Shown in pieces: positions 1-12,263 of a stretch of DNA of 64,000 bases. The position numbers were made by a program, and so were the translations under genes. This stretch comes from Dugong dugon (Eukaryota; Chordata; Mammalia; Sirenia; Dugongidae). Positions within the stretch are counted from its first letter, which is position 1, and each line of letters opens with the position of its first letter. The notes beneath the pieces were generated by a model, which was given only the letters and a program-made list of their open reading frames with translations, ran no database searches and was not told where the DNA came from. Location: NCBI GenBank assembly GCA_030035585.1, contig CM057466.1, forward strand, positions 60,147,233 to 60,211,232, in the 5' to 3' direction.

Positions 1-649
1 GCCATACTCTCAGGGTTTCTCTAGTCTCTGTCAGACCAGTAAGTCTGGTCTTTTTTTGAGTTGGAATCTTGTTCTACATTTTTCTCTAGCTCTGTCTAGG
101 ACCCTCTATTTGCGATCCCTGTCAGAGCAGTCAGTGGCGGTAGCCAGATACCAGTAGTTGTACTGGATTCGGTCTGGTGGAGGTCATGGTAGTTGGGTCT
201 ATCAGTCCTTTGGACTAATCTTTCCCTTGTGTCTTTAGTTTTCTTCATTTTCCCCTTGCTTCTGAAGAGGTAAGACCAATGGAGTATCTTAGATGGCCAC
301 TCATAGGCTTTTAAGACCCCAGATGCTACTCACCAAAGCAGAATGTAGAACTTTTTCTTTATAAACTATGTTATGCCAATTGAGCTAGATGTTCTCTAAG
401 ACCATGGTCCCCACAACCCTTAGCCCAGTAATTAAATCCTTCAGGGAGTTTGGATTTGTCCGTGGAGCTTTCATGACCTTACAATGAACAAGTTGTGCTG
501 GCTTCCCTAGTATTATGTACTGTCTTACACTTCACCAAAGTTACTACTTATCTATTGTCTATTTAGTGTTTTTCCACCCCCCTCCTCCCCTCCCTCATAA
601 CCATCAGATTGTTTCCTTTTGTGGGTAAACCTTTTCATGAGTTTTTGTA

Positions 650-3600
650 GTGGTGATCACATACAATATTTGTTCTTTTGTGATTGATTTATTTCACTCA
701 GTACAATGCCCTCCAGATTCATCCATGTTGTGAGACGCTTCCCAGATTCATCATTGTTCTTTATCGTTTCGTAGTACTCCATTGTTTGTATGTACCTTAG
801 TTGGTTTATCCATTCATCTGTTGATGGGCATCTAGGTTGTTTCCATCTTTTTGCTATTGTGAACAATGCTGCAATGACAATGGGTGTGCATATGTCTATT
901 CGTGTGACAGCTCTTATTTCTCTAGGATATATTCTTAGGAGTAGGATTGCTGGATCATATGGTATTTCTATTTATAGTTTTCTAAGGAAGTGTCATATCA
1001 TTTTCCAAAATGGTTGTACCATTTTGAATTTCCACCAGCAGTGCATAAGTGTTCCAATCTCCCTGCAGACCAGACAACGTTTGTTATTTTCTTTTTTTTT
1101 TGATTCGTGCCAGTAATGCCAGGGTGAGGTTGTATCTCATGGTGGTTTTGATTTGCATTTCTCTACTGGCTAGTGATTGGGAGCATTTCCTCAAGTGTCT
1201 GTTAGCTGCTTGAATGTCTTCTTTGGTGAAGTGTCTGTTCTTTTCCTTTGCCCATTTTTTAAATGGATTATTTGTCTTTTTGTTGTAGAGGTGTTGGTTT
1301 TTCCTGTAGATTTTAGAGATTAGACCTTTGTTGGATTTGTAATAGCCAAAATGTTTTTCCCAGTCTGTAGGTTCTCTTTTTACTCTTCTGGTGAAGTCTT
1401 TTGATGAGCATAAGTATTTAATTTTTAGAAGATCCCAGTTACCTAGCTTATCTTCTGGAGTTGGTGTGTTGTTGGTTATGGTTTGTTTCCTGTTAATGCT
1501 TGTGTATTAGGGTCTCTAGCTTTGATCCTATTTTTTCTTCTATGATCGTTATAGTTTTTGGTTTTATATTTAGGTCTTTGATCCATTTTGAATAAGTTTT
1601 TGTGTACGGTGTGAAGTATGGGTCCTGTTTCATGTTTTTGCAGATGGGTACCCAGTTTTGCCAGCACCATTTGTTAAAAAGACTGTCCTTTCCCCATTCG
1701 ATGGACTTTGGGCCCTTGTCAAAGATCAGGTGACTGTAGGTGGCTGGATTTACATCTGGGTTCTCCATTCTGTTCTATTGGTCAATGCGTTTGTGGTTGT
1801 ACCAGGACCAGGTTGTTTTGACTACTGTAGCTGTCTGCTAGGTTCTGAGGTCAGGTAGTGCAAGTCGTCCTACTTTATTCTTCTTCTTCAGTAGTGCTTT
1901 ACTTATCCAGGGCCTCTTCCTTTTCCATACGAAGTTAATGATTGTTTTTTCCATGGCTTTAAAGAATGTTGTTGGTATTTGGATCAGGATTACATTGTAT
2001 TTGTAAATTGCTTTGGGTAGAATTGTCATTTTCACAATATTGAGTCTGCCTATCCATGAGCATGGTATGTTTTTCTGTTTATGTAGATCTCTTTTGGTTT
2101 CTTGCAGTAGTGTTTTGTAGTTTTCTTTGTATAGGTCTTTTGCATCCCTGGTTAGATTTATTCCTAAGTGTTTTATTTTTTTAGAGGCTATTATAAATGG
2201 TATCATTTTCCTGATTTTTTTTGTAGTTCTTTTTATTGGTGTATAGGAATCCAACTGATTTTTGTAGTTCTTTTTATTGGTGTATAGGAATCCAACTGAT
2301 TTTTGTATGTTTATCTTGCATCCTGCTACTCTGCTGAATCTTTCTATTAGTGCCGGTAGTTTTCTCATGGAGTCTTTTGAGTTTCTATATATAGTATCGT
2401 ATCATCTGCAAATAGGGACAGTTTTACTTCTTCATTACAAATTTGGATGCTCTTTGTTTCTTTTTCTTGCCTTATTGCTCTAGCTAGGACTTCCAGTACA
2501 ATGTTAAATAGGAGTAGTGATAAAGGGCCTCCTTGTCTTGTTCCTGTTCTCAAGGGGAATGTTTTCAGCCTCTCTCCATTAAGAATGATGTTAGCTGTTG
2601 GGTTTGTGTAGATGTCATTTATTATGTGATTCTTTGTGTTTGTGATTCTTTTCTTTTCTTTTATTTATGTGGTGGATTATGTTGATTGATTTTCTAATGT
2701 TGAACCATCCTTGCATACCTGGTATGAACCTACTTGGTCTTGGTGTATTTTTTTTTTCTTATATGATGCTGAATTCTATTGACTATAATTTTGTTGAGGA
2801 TTTTTGCATCTATATTCATGAGAGATATTGGTCTGTAATTTTCTTTTTTTGTGACGTCTTTGCCTGGTTTTGGTATCAGGGTTATGCTGGCTTCATAGAA
2901 TGAATTTAGAAGTATACTTTCCTTTCCTATGTTCTGAAATAGTTTGAGTAGTAGTGGTATAAGCTCTTCTCTGAATGTTTGGTAGAATTCTCCAGTGAAG
3001 CCATCTGGGCCAGGGCTTTTTTTTTTTTTTTTTTGCTGGGAGATTTTTTTTTATTACCTTTTCATTCTCTTCTCTTGTTATGGGTCTGTTGAGATTTTCA
3101 ACATCAATGTGATAGTTTAGGTAGGTAGTGTGTTTACAGAAATTTGTCCATTTCCTCTAGATTTTCAAATTTGTTGGAGTATGGTTTTTCATAATACTCT
3201 GTTATGATCCTTTTTATTTCAGTTAGGTCTGTTGCAATGTCCCCCATTTCATTTCTTTTTTGGGTTATTTGCATCCTCTCCTGTTTTTCTTTTGTCAGTT
3301 TGGCTAGTGGTTTGTCAATTTTGTCAATCCTTTCAAAGAACCAACTTTTGGTTTTGTTGATTCTTTCTATTTTTTTCTGTTCTCTATTTCATTTAAATAA
3401 ATGAAATCTGCTCTGATCTTTATTATTTCCTTTCTTCTGGTGGCTGTAGGCTTCTTTTGCTGTTCTCTTTATTTGTTCGAGTTTTGTAGGTAAGGTTTTG
3501 ATTTTGTCCCTTTCTTATTTTTTGATGTGCGCATCTATTGCTATAAATTGTCCTCTGAGGAGTGTCTTTGCTGTGTCCCAAAGGTTTTGGTATGATGTAT

Positions 3601-4410
3601 TTTCATTTTTATTTGATTCTAGGAATTTTTTGATTTTGAATGGTGGTTTTTAAGCAGGGCGTTATTCCCTTTGCATGTAATTGATTTTTTTTTTCCCTTG
3701 CTCTCACTGTTGTTAGTTCTACTTTGATGGCGCTATGGTCAGAGAAAATACTTTGTATTATCTCAGTGTTTTGGATTTTGTTGAGGGTTGCTTTGTGGCC
3801 TGAGATGTGGTCTATTCTGGAGAATGTTCCGTGTGCATTGGAAAAGAATGTGTACTTTGCAGCTGTTGGGTGGAATGTTCTATATGTGTCTATGAGTTCA
3901 AGTTGGCTGATTGTGGCCTTTAGATCTTCTGTATCTTAGTCGATTTTCTTTCTAGATATTCTGTTCTTTATCGAGAGTGGTGTGTTAAAGTCTCCTACTA
4001 TTATAGTGGCACTGTCACTTTCTCTTTTCAGTGCTGTTTGTTTTATGTATTTTGGAGCCCTGTTGTTGGGGGCGTAGATATTTATTATGGTTATGCCTTC
4101 ATGATGGATTGTCCCTTTCATCATGATATAGTGCCCTTCTTTGTCTTTTATGATGGATTTTATTTTAAAGTCTATTTTATCTGAGATTAGTGTTGCCACT
4201 CCTGCTCTTTCTTTGTGGCTGTTTGCTTGATATATATTTTTTCCATCCTTTGAATTTTAATAAATTTACATCTTTGTTTCTAAGTTGTGTCTCTTGTAGA
4301 TAGCATATTGATGGATTCTGGATTTTTTTTTTTTAAATCCAGTCTGTCACTGCCTGTCTCTTTATGGGTGTATTTAGGCCATTTACCTTCAGTGTAATTA
4401 TTGACAGGTG
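650..4410 (-). pseudogene. L1 ORF2 remnant (endonuclease-reverse transcriptase)
   Basis: ORF2 would encode the endonuclease and reverse transcriptase used for target-primed insertion. Several frames keep recognisable blocks. The start near 4400-4340 has the usual L1 opening (NTPIKRQAVTDWI). The endonuclease block at 3936-4199 has IINIYAPN and the catalytic IIVGDFN. The RT palm has [16 protein letters not shown] followed by FADD at 2401-2412. A block at 1838-2368 carries the post-palm region ending in a WKRKRPWISKALL-type stretch. The C terminus at 657-866 ends in SQKNKYCM. Frames change many times between these blocks, so no protein can be made. A 41-bp tandem duplication lies at 2221-2302. 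Confidence 0.88.
2221..2302. repeat. 41-bp perfect tandem duplication inside L1 ORF2
   Basis: Two adjacent 41-base copies (2221-2261 and 2262-2302) are identical. The duplication is not a multiple of three, yet the minus-strand frame at 1838-2368 runs through both copies; the adjoining T run differs in length at the two copy junctions, which could restore the phase. Probably a replication-slippage event in this copy. Confidence 0.9.
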
Positions 4411-4829
4411 TGAATTTATTACTGTCATTTTGTGGTGCTTTTTTTGTGGTGCTGACGATTTCTTTGTTCCTCTTACTCTCTTGTGCTGAATTCCTTTTGT
4501 TCGTGGATTTCATTTCTTTTGTTTTTGTAGATTTTGTTTTTACTGAGACTTTATGTTTTTCTTCTTTATTTTGATGAGTAGATTTATTAACTTTCTTCGT
4601 GGTAACCTTGAAATTTACCCTTATCTTCCTAAGTTTGAACCAGTCTATTATTACTTGGTATTGCCTTGCATTCCTCTCCATTAGAAAGTTCTATACCTAC
4701 ACCATTAATTCCTTCTTTTATTGTTCTGATGTTGTTGTCATTTGCAGATTAACCTCTCTGGTTCCTTGTAGTAAATCTTTAGGTTTTGAATAGTCCCTTA
4801 GAGTTTATTTCCGAGGTTGGTATCTGGCT

Positions 4830-5861
4830 GGTATGATCTTACATCCTAGATTCAGCCTGTGGTCTGATGTTGTTTGTTCTCAGACCAAAGGACTCCCTTT
4901 AATAATTCTTGTAAGTTTGGTTTGGTTTTTACGTAGTCCCTTAATTTCTGTTTATCTGGAAATGTCCTAATTTCATCATCATATTTGAACGAGCATTTTG
5001 CAGGATATATTATTCTTCATTGGCACTTTTTTTCTTTCAAGGTTTATATATGTCATCCCATTGCCTTCTTGCCTGCATGGTTTCTTCCAAATTATCTGAG
5101 CTTAGTCTTATTGTTTCTCCTCTGTATGTGACTTTTTGTTTTCTTGAGCTGCTCTCAGGACTCTTTGTTTGTCTTTGGTTTTAGCGAGTGTGATTATGAT
5201 ATGCCTTGGTGATTTTCTTTTGGGGTCCATCCTATATGGGGTTCGTTGAGCTTCTTGGATGGTCAGCTTTTCATCTTTCATGATACTGGGGAAGTTTTCT
5301 GTTGGCAATTCTTCAAGGATCCTCTCTGTGTTTTCTCCCCCTGTTCTGGAACTCTGATCACTCGAAGATTTTTGCTTTTGATTGTATCCCACATAACTCT
5401 CAGGGTTTCTTCATTTTTTTTTTTTTTTTTTTTTTTCTGACTTTTCCTCAAATAGAGTTGTATCCAAGTGTTTGTCTTCAATTTCGCTGATCCTGTCTTC
5501 CATCATTTCAAACCTGCTCCTCGGCCCTTCTTTGACACTCTCCATTTCTGAAATCTTGTTGTTTATGTTTTGGATTTCTAATTGTTGCTTTTGTATCATT
5601 TCTTGTTGTGAATTTATTTTAGCATTTTGTTCATGCATTATTTTCCTGAATTCTTCCATTTTTTTGGTCTGTGTTTTCCATGAATTTGTCTGCCTTTTCC
5701 ATGAATTTGTCTATTTTTTCCTCACGTTTGTCTGCTTTTTGCTTCAACTCTTGGATAGCTCTGAGTATTAGAGGTTTGAATTCCCTATCAGGCAGTTCTA
5801 GTGACTTTTCTTCTACTGGAAAGCCAGCTGATGTTTTATTTTGGACTCCTACTGGAACCAT
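4830..5861 (-). pseudogene. L1 ORF1 remnant (nucleic-acid-binding chaperone)
   Basis: ORF1 encodes the RNA-binding chaperone of the L1 particle. The frame at 5631-5861 starts with a methionine and holds a lysine/glutamate-rich stretch with an internal repeat (DKFMEKADKFMEN). After a frameshift near 5660 a coiled-coil-like segment follows (5411-5659: heptad-rich, with QQEMIQKQQLEIQNINNKI). The RNA-binding block at 5108-5392 has PYRMDPKRKSPRHIIITL. The C-terminal block at 4850-5000 has the typical RTFPDKQKLRDYV pattern. The break at 5410-5435 is a run of T. The domain order is normal for L1; the gene is non-functional. The start at 5861 is the first methionine of the frame and may not be the original one. 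Confidence 0.85.
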
Positions 5862-7320
5862 CCTGTCCTGTTTTTGTATATGTTTTGATATTGTCTGCTG
5901 TCTTCGGGGTATTCAGTAGTCATTTTCCTCATTTATTAATTGTAAATTTGTCTGTTTCATCCTGCTTTTTTGTTTTATTTGGTTATGTCTGAGCAGGTGG
6001 GCTGTGTGTTCTTTGCTGTTCACTCATCTGTGGGCATGATACTTTTCACCTCCTTCTCCAATGGGCAGGGTCAGTTGCTCAGGTATGGTACAGCAGGTCA
6101 GGTCCAGTTAACGGGGAGTTGCTGGGGATGGTTTGTTTATGGCATGTACTAGGGTCAACAGGGCAGGCCAGGAATCAGTGCATGGCAGGTTCTGGTAGGC
6201 CTTGCCTGTGCTGCTTGGGAGTGCAATGTTCAGCATGCAGTGCAGACAGGCAGGAGGTGGGGGAGGGGGAGGTTGTGATGTGTGGAGCTTGGTTGGGTAT
6301 GGGAAAGAAGAGAGAGAGGAGAGAGAAAAAGAAGCCAAAAAAAAAAAAAAAAAGTGCTGAGGAAGCCTGCTGTTGGAGTGGAGAGATGAGAAACCCTGAA
6401 ATGAAGAAAAACAAAAAGGAAAAAAGAAAAAAAAAATCCCTAGAGATCCCACCGGTGCAGTTGTGAAGACCAGGAAAGCAGCTCCCAAGCCGTGCAGTAC
6501 AGCCTAGCTAGAAGGGGTGGAGAAGATACACAGCACCAGGTATTCAGAAGACAGGAAAAGAAGGTAACTAGAAAGCGATGAGATACTAAGAAATGAAGAA
6601 AAATAAAAAGGAAAAAAGAATCAGAAAACAAACAAAAAGAAAGCCCCTAGGGAACCCACCAATGTGGTCGTACAGACTGTGAAGCAGTTCCTCAGCCGAG
6701 TGGCACCTCACAGCATGTCAAGAAACAAAGATGGCACACGGAGTCAGGTGTTTGAGAGAAAGGAGGAGGGGGACATGATAGGCAGAGAAGAAACAAAAAG
6801 AGGCTGAAAAAAGCAACAGCAGCAACAGAGAAATGGCACCAAAGGAGCCAGCTGGTGTGTGTGTGGGGTGAACCTGAGAGCCATGGAACTGGCTCCTCCC
6901 ATGCTGCAGTTGTGGCCTGCTGGGAAGTGGTGGATCAGCCTGCTGGAAGTGGTAAAGGCAGAGCAAGGGGAGGCAGGGTGGGGGATGGGAAAACGTGTGT
7001 TGCTGGTTACCGCATGCGCTGTCTCCTGCTGGCAGCTCCGCGAATCTGCTTTCCTGTATTCCCTGTATGCTGATCTCCGACAGGAGTCCAAGATGGTCAA
7101 TACGTGCTGCGTTAGCTGATAAGGGACTTCCGCTCATAACTCTCCTTGCTCTCTGTTCTCTGTAAGTTTCTTATTCCATTCAGTTCTTGATTGAGTTCTT
7201 TATCTCTTCGTTTGATGCTTTGGGTTCCAGGATTGACATTTGTTTCTGTTTTATTCGGGTCTTTGGTGTGGAGGGATAGCATAGTACTTCTGTCTATAGT
7301 GTCATGTTGCTCTGCCCAAT
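5862..7320 (-). other. L1 5' UTR with diverged tandem units
   Basis: This is the sequence between ORF1 and the RTE fragment at 7321. It contains repeated blocks: an A/G-rich segment followed by a 'cctag..a.cccacc' block and a 'gaag..caG..cc.agcc' block recurs at about 6395-6520 and 6590-6715, a spacing near 195 bases. A further diverged 'gagagaaaggagg' block starts near 6750. It does not resemble the 5' UTR starts at 33,964 and 62,397. L1 5' UTRs hold the internal promoter, so this is the likely old promoter region, but no specific factor site stands out. Confidence 0.6.
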
Positions 7321-7475
7321 CAGATGTTTACCTGTGTTTTATTGACTATGCAAAGGCATTTGTATGTGGATCATAACAAATTATGGGTAACATTGCGAAG
7401 AATAGAAATTCCAGAACACTTAATTGTGCTCACGCAAAACCTGTACATAGACCAAGAAGCAGTCCTTTGAACAGA
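7321..7475 (+). mobile_element. RTE LINE fragment (reverse-transcriptase part)
   Basis: This stretch is very similar in DNA to 26,334-26,475 in the large RTE copy. It includes the RT block that reads YLCFIDYAKAF, and it has a small deletion just after it that destroys the frame. It abuts the 5' end of the minus-strand L1, which suggests the L1 inserted into an RTE copy whose other half lies left of the window. Confidence 0.85.
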
Positions 7476-8269
7476 AGATAATTATATACCTATCTTAATT
7501 GTGTTCAGATGAAAGTAGTTTGAAGTTAGTTTATGTATTACATGCACATCTTAAATTTTAGATTCCAATAATTCTGTCTCGTCTTGGTTAGCAACTCCTG
7601 TAATGCTGAGAAGCAAAATGTCTTGTTCAAACTTAACTTCGTATTCTTCAGAAACAGACTTAAGGAAGTCTTAAGGAAGATTTACTATACTCTTCCTGAC
7701 CTAATGGGCCACAACAGTTTCCAAAGTGAGGAAATGAGAAGTGGCATGTCGAGGAAGAGGGGTAGCTGAGTGGGAGGGGAATGAGATTAGGAAATAGTGA
7801 TCCACAGAACCACCTGACCCACATACAGGTTCTCCAGGCTCTAGGACCAATCCTAATCTTAGATTGAGAGAGCTTGGTGACTCTGACCTTGGAGCTGAGC
7901 ACCAAGTCAATCTTGCTACCTGTTCACCTTGCATAAAGGAGCGTCTCCCATTGCAGAAGATCCAGTCTCCACTTCATATGCTAATCATGGTAACTGGGTC
8001 CTTGTCTTGCTCCTTTTGGTTCTTATTCTATTCAATGCCCTAGTCTTTTAGAACTAATATCTTACCTTAATTCAAGAGGTCTACAACCTTCCCTATTGCT
8101 TACATCCTGCTGAGGATATTGTCCACGTTTGGATTCTTCATGCTATCCTTTGAATGTCTATTGGGACACCCTATTCTTCTTTGGGTTGGTCATCTCCTCC
8201 ATTGTCCTGCCTCATGCCAAGTAATTGCCTGTACTAACAGCCTTGTTCGTTGTTATGCATTTTCCAAAC
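7476..8269. other. No recognised feature
   Basis: Apparently single-copy DNA. The short ORFs here have no recognisable domains or splice context. Confidence 0.5.
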
Positions 8270-8345
8270 CACGTATCTAATGTCTAGCAGCGTCTGGTTC
8301 AGAGTAAGCATTCAGAAAATAATTGGGGAATGAATGAATGGATGA
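8270..8345 (+). repeat. L2 LINE 3' end (ancient)
   Basis: It has the L2-type end: a 'tctagca..gtctgg..cag.gtaagca' segment followed by a run of tgaa units (gaatgaatgaatgg). Confidence 0.5.
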
Positions 8346-9016
8346 AACTTCCTTCAGTATTTGCTGACAAAGGGAATTTTCTCAGAAACTTCCTACCTCA
8401 GTTTTCCAAGGATTTCTTGCTCTACCAAGAGCTGGGACACAACACCAAAAATCATACGTCCTAGGTAAATTAATGTCATTGGCAGGATGGGTCTTCACTG
8501 CCTCACTCTTCTTTCCAGCCTTTTTTGTTTACCTGCTTCTATTATATTTTCTCTATTGTCTCCTGGTTCTCCCTCAGAAATTTTATTTGATGAAATTAAT
8601 TCACACCAAAGTGCCAATGACTAACAATTTGTGGCTGTTAGCCAGTAAATTTCAAGATCTAGCCCTGGGTTGTAGTTAAAGGAGCCAAGAGGAAGTTCAA
8701 TCTTATGTATTGCAGGAATATTTTTAGAAACTGGGACTATATAGCCTGGAGAAGAATCATTTTGGGAAGGTCATAACAGCTATTTTCAAGTATATATGCA
8801 TGTCTGATGTATAAAAGGCAGAATATATCTACAGTGTACAAACAAGAATTGATGATCATAGACCCTGAGGGGGAGTCAGTATACTGTGATTGGAATTTGG
8901 ACCCTAGCTGTCTTCCAGACTCAAAGGCAGGCCAGGACAGAGGTGGCATGGAGTCTGGTGTGAGCTTAAAGACAGTGGTGGATGCCTAGTTCTTGACCCT
9001 TCCCACTTCAAGCAGG
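8346..9016. other. No recognised feature
   Basis: AT-rich single-copy-like DNA. The small ORFs at 8473-8679 and 8807-8989 show no family motif. Confidence 0.5.
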
Positions 9017-9522
9017 AGTATAAAGCAGGGCTTCAAGCTGGTTCTTCCCGATTCACTCAGGCCAAGGAAACAAAACCAGACCAGACCCGAATTTTTAAAA
9101 TTTGGGTAAACTTGAAAGATAACCAGAACAGGAAAAATTATGGGTTGAAGCCCTGCTAGAAACATAACCTACCTCTTAGAAAACAAGGGCAGTGTACACT
9201 ATGCATAGAAACCAGATCTCTTGCCAGTTGGATTTTGAGCAGAGTCAGAAACAGCGGTGCCCAGCTCAAAGATGGCTGCTGACCACGCCACTTTGAATGT
9301 GTGTAGCTCTCCACAGTCCAGCCGGTAATCCCATCTCACACATCAGGCTCCTGAAAGAGCTCACTAGGCCTCTTCTGAGTCTTCCATTCCAGGGCTTCAA
9401 CCTGTAATTTTTTTCTGTTCCGGTTCACCCACATTGTAAAAATTCGGGTCTGTTCCGGTTTCGCTTCATGGGCCATGACTGAACTCGGAAGAACTGGTTT
9501 GAAGCTCTGGTATAAAGCCAGG
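9017..9522. repeat. Fold-back (inverted-repeat) element, unassigned
   Basis: Two arms of about 135-140 bases, at 9017-9156 and 9391-9522, are inverted copies of each other at very roughly 75% identity; about 234 bases lie between them. Shared blocks on opposite strands include 'cagacccgaattttt', 'ggttgaagccctg' and 'agttcttcc'. Each arm also starts and ends with its own short inverted motif (gcttcaa.cc / gg.ttgaagc). The layout fits a non-autonomous DNA transposon with long inverted repeats, or two oppositely oriented copies of one short element. I do not recognise the family. Confidence 0.75.
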
Positions 9523-11865
9523 CTGAATCTTACTAAGAGCGTTTTCCCAGCTGGCCTCCATTTTACAATTCTGCTATTGTTTACCATCTCTCCTCTATAA
9601 GTGGTGTTTCTCAATGCTTGCTTCTAGGCAGACGGAATATCATGAACATGGTGGTTGCCTTCCTTGTCCAGTTATGGTAATCCCATTCTTATTGCCAAAA
9701 GTGGATGAAAAATAGGCATGTGTGACACAATTCTGGCCTATACTTTTGAGGGGGAAGTTTTTAAGGCAAAGGATAGAAGTTCTTGGAAGGGTTTCTTTAT
9801 TTTAAGAAAGGAATACAAAGTCTTTACTGTTTTCCTGGACATTGTGGTTCAGGATGTAATGCCTGAGACTTCAAAGCAACAAATGTCTCCCCGGCCTGAG
9901 GTTGAAGTCAGAGCTGAGATACTGGGCTCTTCATGATGAGGACCACCAACTGAACCAATCAATTCTGGAGCTGTTCTACTTCTGGACCTTCTGGTTTTTG
10001 ATGCATTTCCTTATTTTTTAAGGCAATTTGAGTCAGGTCTAATTATATTGCAGGCAATGTCATCCTTACTGAGACATGAGGGTTTCTTTGACTTATTTAA
10101 AAATGATGGGGAAAAAAGAAAGTAAACCTGTGGTTAAAAAAAACAAACAAACAAGTACAGCTTTTGAATCAGATTGGTTCTAACCATACTGTGGCAGTTC
10201 AGGCTTAAGTTTTCTAGGAAAATTGTGCCATTATTTATTTATTTATTTATTGTTCTTCCCTTGGGAAAACCAGGAAAATATTACAATTTTCATCTTGAAG
10301 TTTGTGTACCATAGCTGCAATATGTGTTTCCAGTAGTTTGCTTTTAATTAGTATTTAGATTAAAATATAATTGAGTCAAGTGAAGCACCAAATGCAAAGC
10401 AGCCTATCATGAAGATGTGGGCACACTCAGCACATGCCACTCACTCCCATCACCAGGGCCAGCTGGCATCTCCACCACAGAGAGGAGGACTGGGTACCCA
10501 CCTCAGAGATCCTGAAGAGAGAAAGGCACTGTTGAATATTTTGAATCACAAAATCAAATAAGAAAAAGTCTCTGCTAAGACTTGGCTTTTAAGAACGTGG
10601 AATGCCAATGAGAATGCATTTGAAGTACTCCGCGAATTAATGAGCTGGATACATGGAAAAAATGCTACAGAGAAACAAAATTCCAGATTAGTCCTGGGAT
10701 AGCAAAAGCAGTCCTGATTTAAGCAACGTCTATAGGATCATTTCTTCTCTATCTAATGACTCAGGTCAAGACTTGTGGGGCTTTCTCTTTGACGAGAGAA
10801 TCAAACGCTTTATCTAAATTAACGAAGGATTACCAGGAAAGTAGATGGCTTAGCTCCTGAATCAGGAACGGGGAGAAGTTACTGGCTGCTGATAAATCTT
10901 TATACATCGTTCACAATTCCATTGCATCATGTCATTTCTGATACAGTTTAATGCAATGTGACTAATGTAATCAGATGCGAAGTGTACTACAGCATCATGT
11001 CAAGTTGGAAAATTTGAAAAAAGAGATAGGTTTCTCTCTCAATCACAGTTGGGTTATTTCTGTCAGCCAGAGGGCTCTGTTTTCAGAGTGGAGAGTTTTC
11101 TGTGCTGACCTTCTGGCCAAGGGCATATGTCAGAAGGGCTAGTCCTTCCCAAAGGGGGTGACACTGGGCACATGAGCTGGTGCCCCATGTGCTGGCCCCC
11201 ACCTGCCTTTCAGATCAACATGGCTCACCTCTTTGCCACAACAAGGTCTTCACTCCAAAGATGCGTGCTGCAAAGTTCTGATTGCTTGGAAAATTAAAGG
11301 CTGTCTGTCACTTTCACAAAGGTTTAGGAAAGGTATGCCTGAAGACTATTGAGGCTCCAAAGGAAGAATTTAGAGACCCAAAGTGTTGAACAAAGACAAT
11401 GTCATTCAAATATGTATATAACTTTCCAAAAATGATAGCTAATCTGGATTACGGTTTTTGGTATATTTGTTAAGCAGTCTATCAAATCTCTTCCCTGTAC
11501 ATAGCAGGGTGAGTGATCTTCATGACCCTGTCTCATTAACAAGCATGAATTATGGGAAAGGACTCTGTGTGGCCTGGTTTAGTGGAGACATCCAGTCTCT
11601 TCTGCCCCAGGTGGGCCGTAGAACTTTCTCTCTCTCTCTGCCGTATCCTCTCCCTCTCCCTCCTTCACTCCCACACATTTAAATTGCTAGGATGTATGCA
11701 AGGGTCTCAGAGTCAAAGAGAAGCTCTGAGGCAATTCTGACCACTACAATATCTTGATCAGTGGTCTTTGGAACCTGATGTGTAAACAGATGAAGATGAG
11801 GCTGCTTGGTTTACAGCAGGGGCAGGGATGGTGCCCAGACCCCACTGATCACCCTTCTCCACCCC
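9523..11865. other. Single-copy DNA with minor simple repeats
   Basis: No coding feature or interspersed repeat is recognised. A (ttta)n run lies at 10,230-10,250 and an (aaac)n-like run near 10,138-10,155. The stretch 10,560-11,000 is repeat-free, has balanced composition and is rich in short AT-core motifs; it would be worth a conservation check. Confidence 0.45.
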
Positions 11866-11869
11866 AGCT

Positions 11870-12050
11870 AGAGTATAGAATCAGAGAATACATAACTGTA
11901 AAGGTGAAAGATAATTTAACTTTCTCATAGTTCAGTTCTAGAAATGAGCCCAGAGAAGATCAAGAGTATCCTAAGGTCGCCAGACTGAACTCGGAGTAGA
12001 ATTCAGGCTTCCCGCTCTCTTGGTCCAGTGCTGATTTCACTATGCTATGG
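11870..12050 (+). repeat. MIR-like SINE relic
   Basis: It has the ancient-SINE pattern 'agaaatgagcccagagaag', then 'aaggtcgccag', then 'gaattcaggcttcc' and 'tccagtgctg.tttcactatgct'. Strongly diverged. Confidence 0.5.
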
Positions 12051-12054
12051 ATAC

Positions 12055-12263
12055 CAAGGAGTCCCTGGGTTGTGGAAACAGTTAATGTGCTTGGCTACTA
12101 ACCAAAAGGCTGATGGTTCAAGTCCACCCAGAGGTGTCTCAGAAGAAAGACCTGGCGATTTACTTCCAAAAGACCAGCCATTGAAAACCCTATGACACAC
12201 AGTCTTACTCTGACACACATGGGTCACCATGAGTCAGAATCAACTTGAAGGCAATTGGATAGA
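12055..12263 (+). repeat. AfroSINE-type SINE
   Basis: The tRNA-like head has a B-box-like 'ggttcaagtccaccc'. The body has 'agacctggcgatttacttcc' and the tail 'caccatgagtcagaatcaac'. This is the longer subfamily, with a middle segment between head and tail. Confidence 0.9.

Larger units (their letters stand above)
1..7320 (-). mobile_element. L1 LINE, near full length, 3' end cut by window edge
   Basis: On the minus strand the parts run in L1 order: 5' UTR (about 7320-5862), ORF1 (5861-4830), ORF2 (4410-650), then 3' UTR to the left edge. The 3' UTR resembles that of the plus-strand L1 at 36.5-37.3 kb, which shows that roughly 300 bases more of the element lie outside the window. All reading frames are split by frameshifts and stops, and long T runs (3020-3036, 5410-5435) add to the decay, so the copy is dead. 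The 5' boundary is placed where an RTE fragment begins at 7321 and is inferred. No target duplication can be tested because the 3' flank is missing. Confidence 0.9.

Noticed and set aside
6108..6488. ORFs on both strands in the L1 5' UTR
   Set aside because: Low-complexity purine and pyrimidine tracts; not genes.
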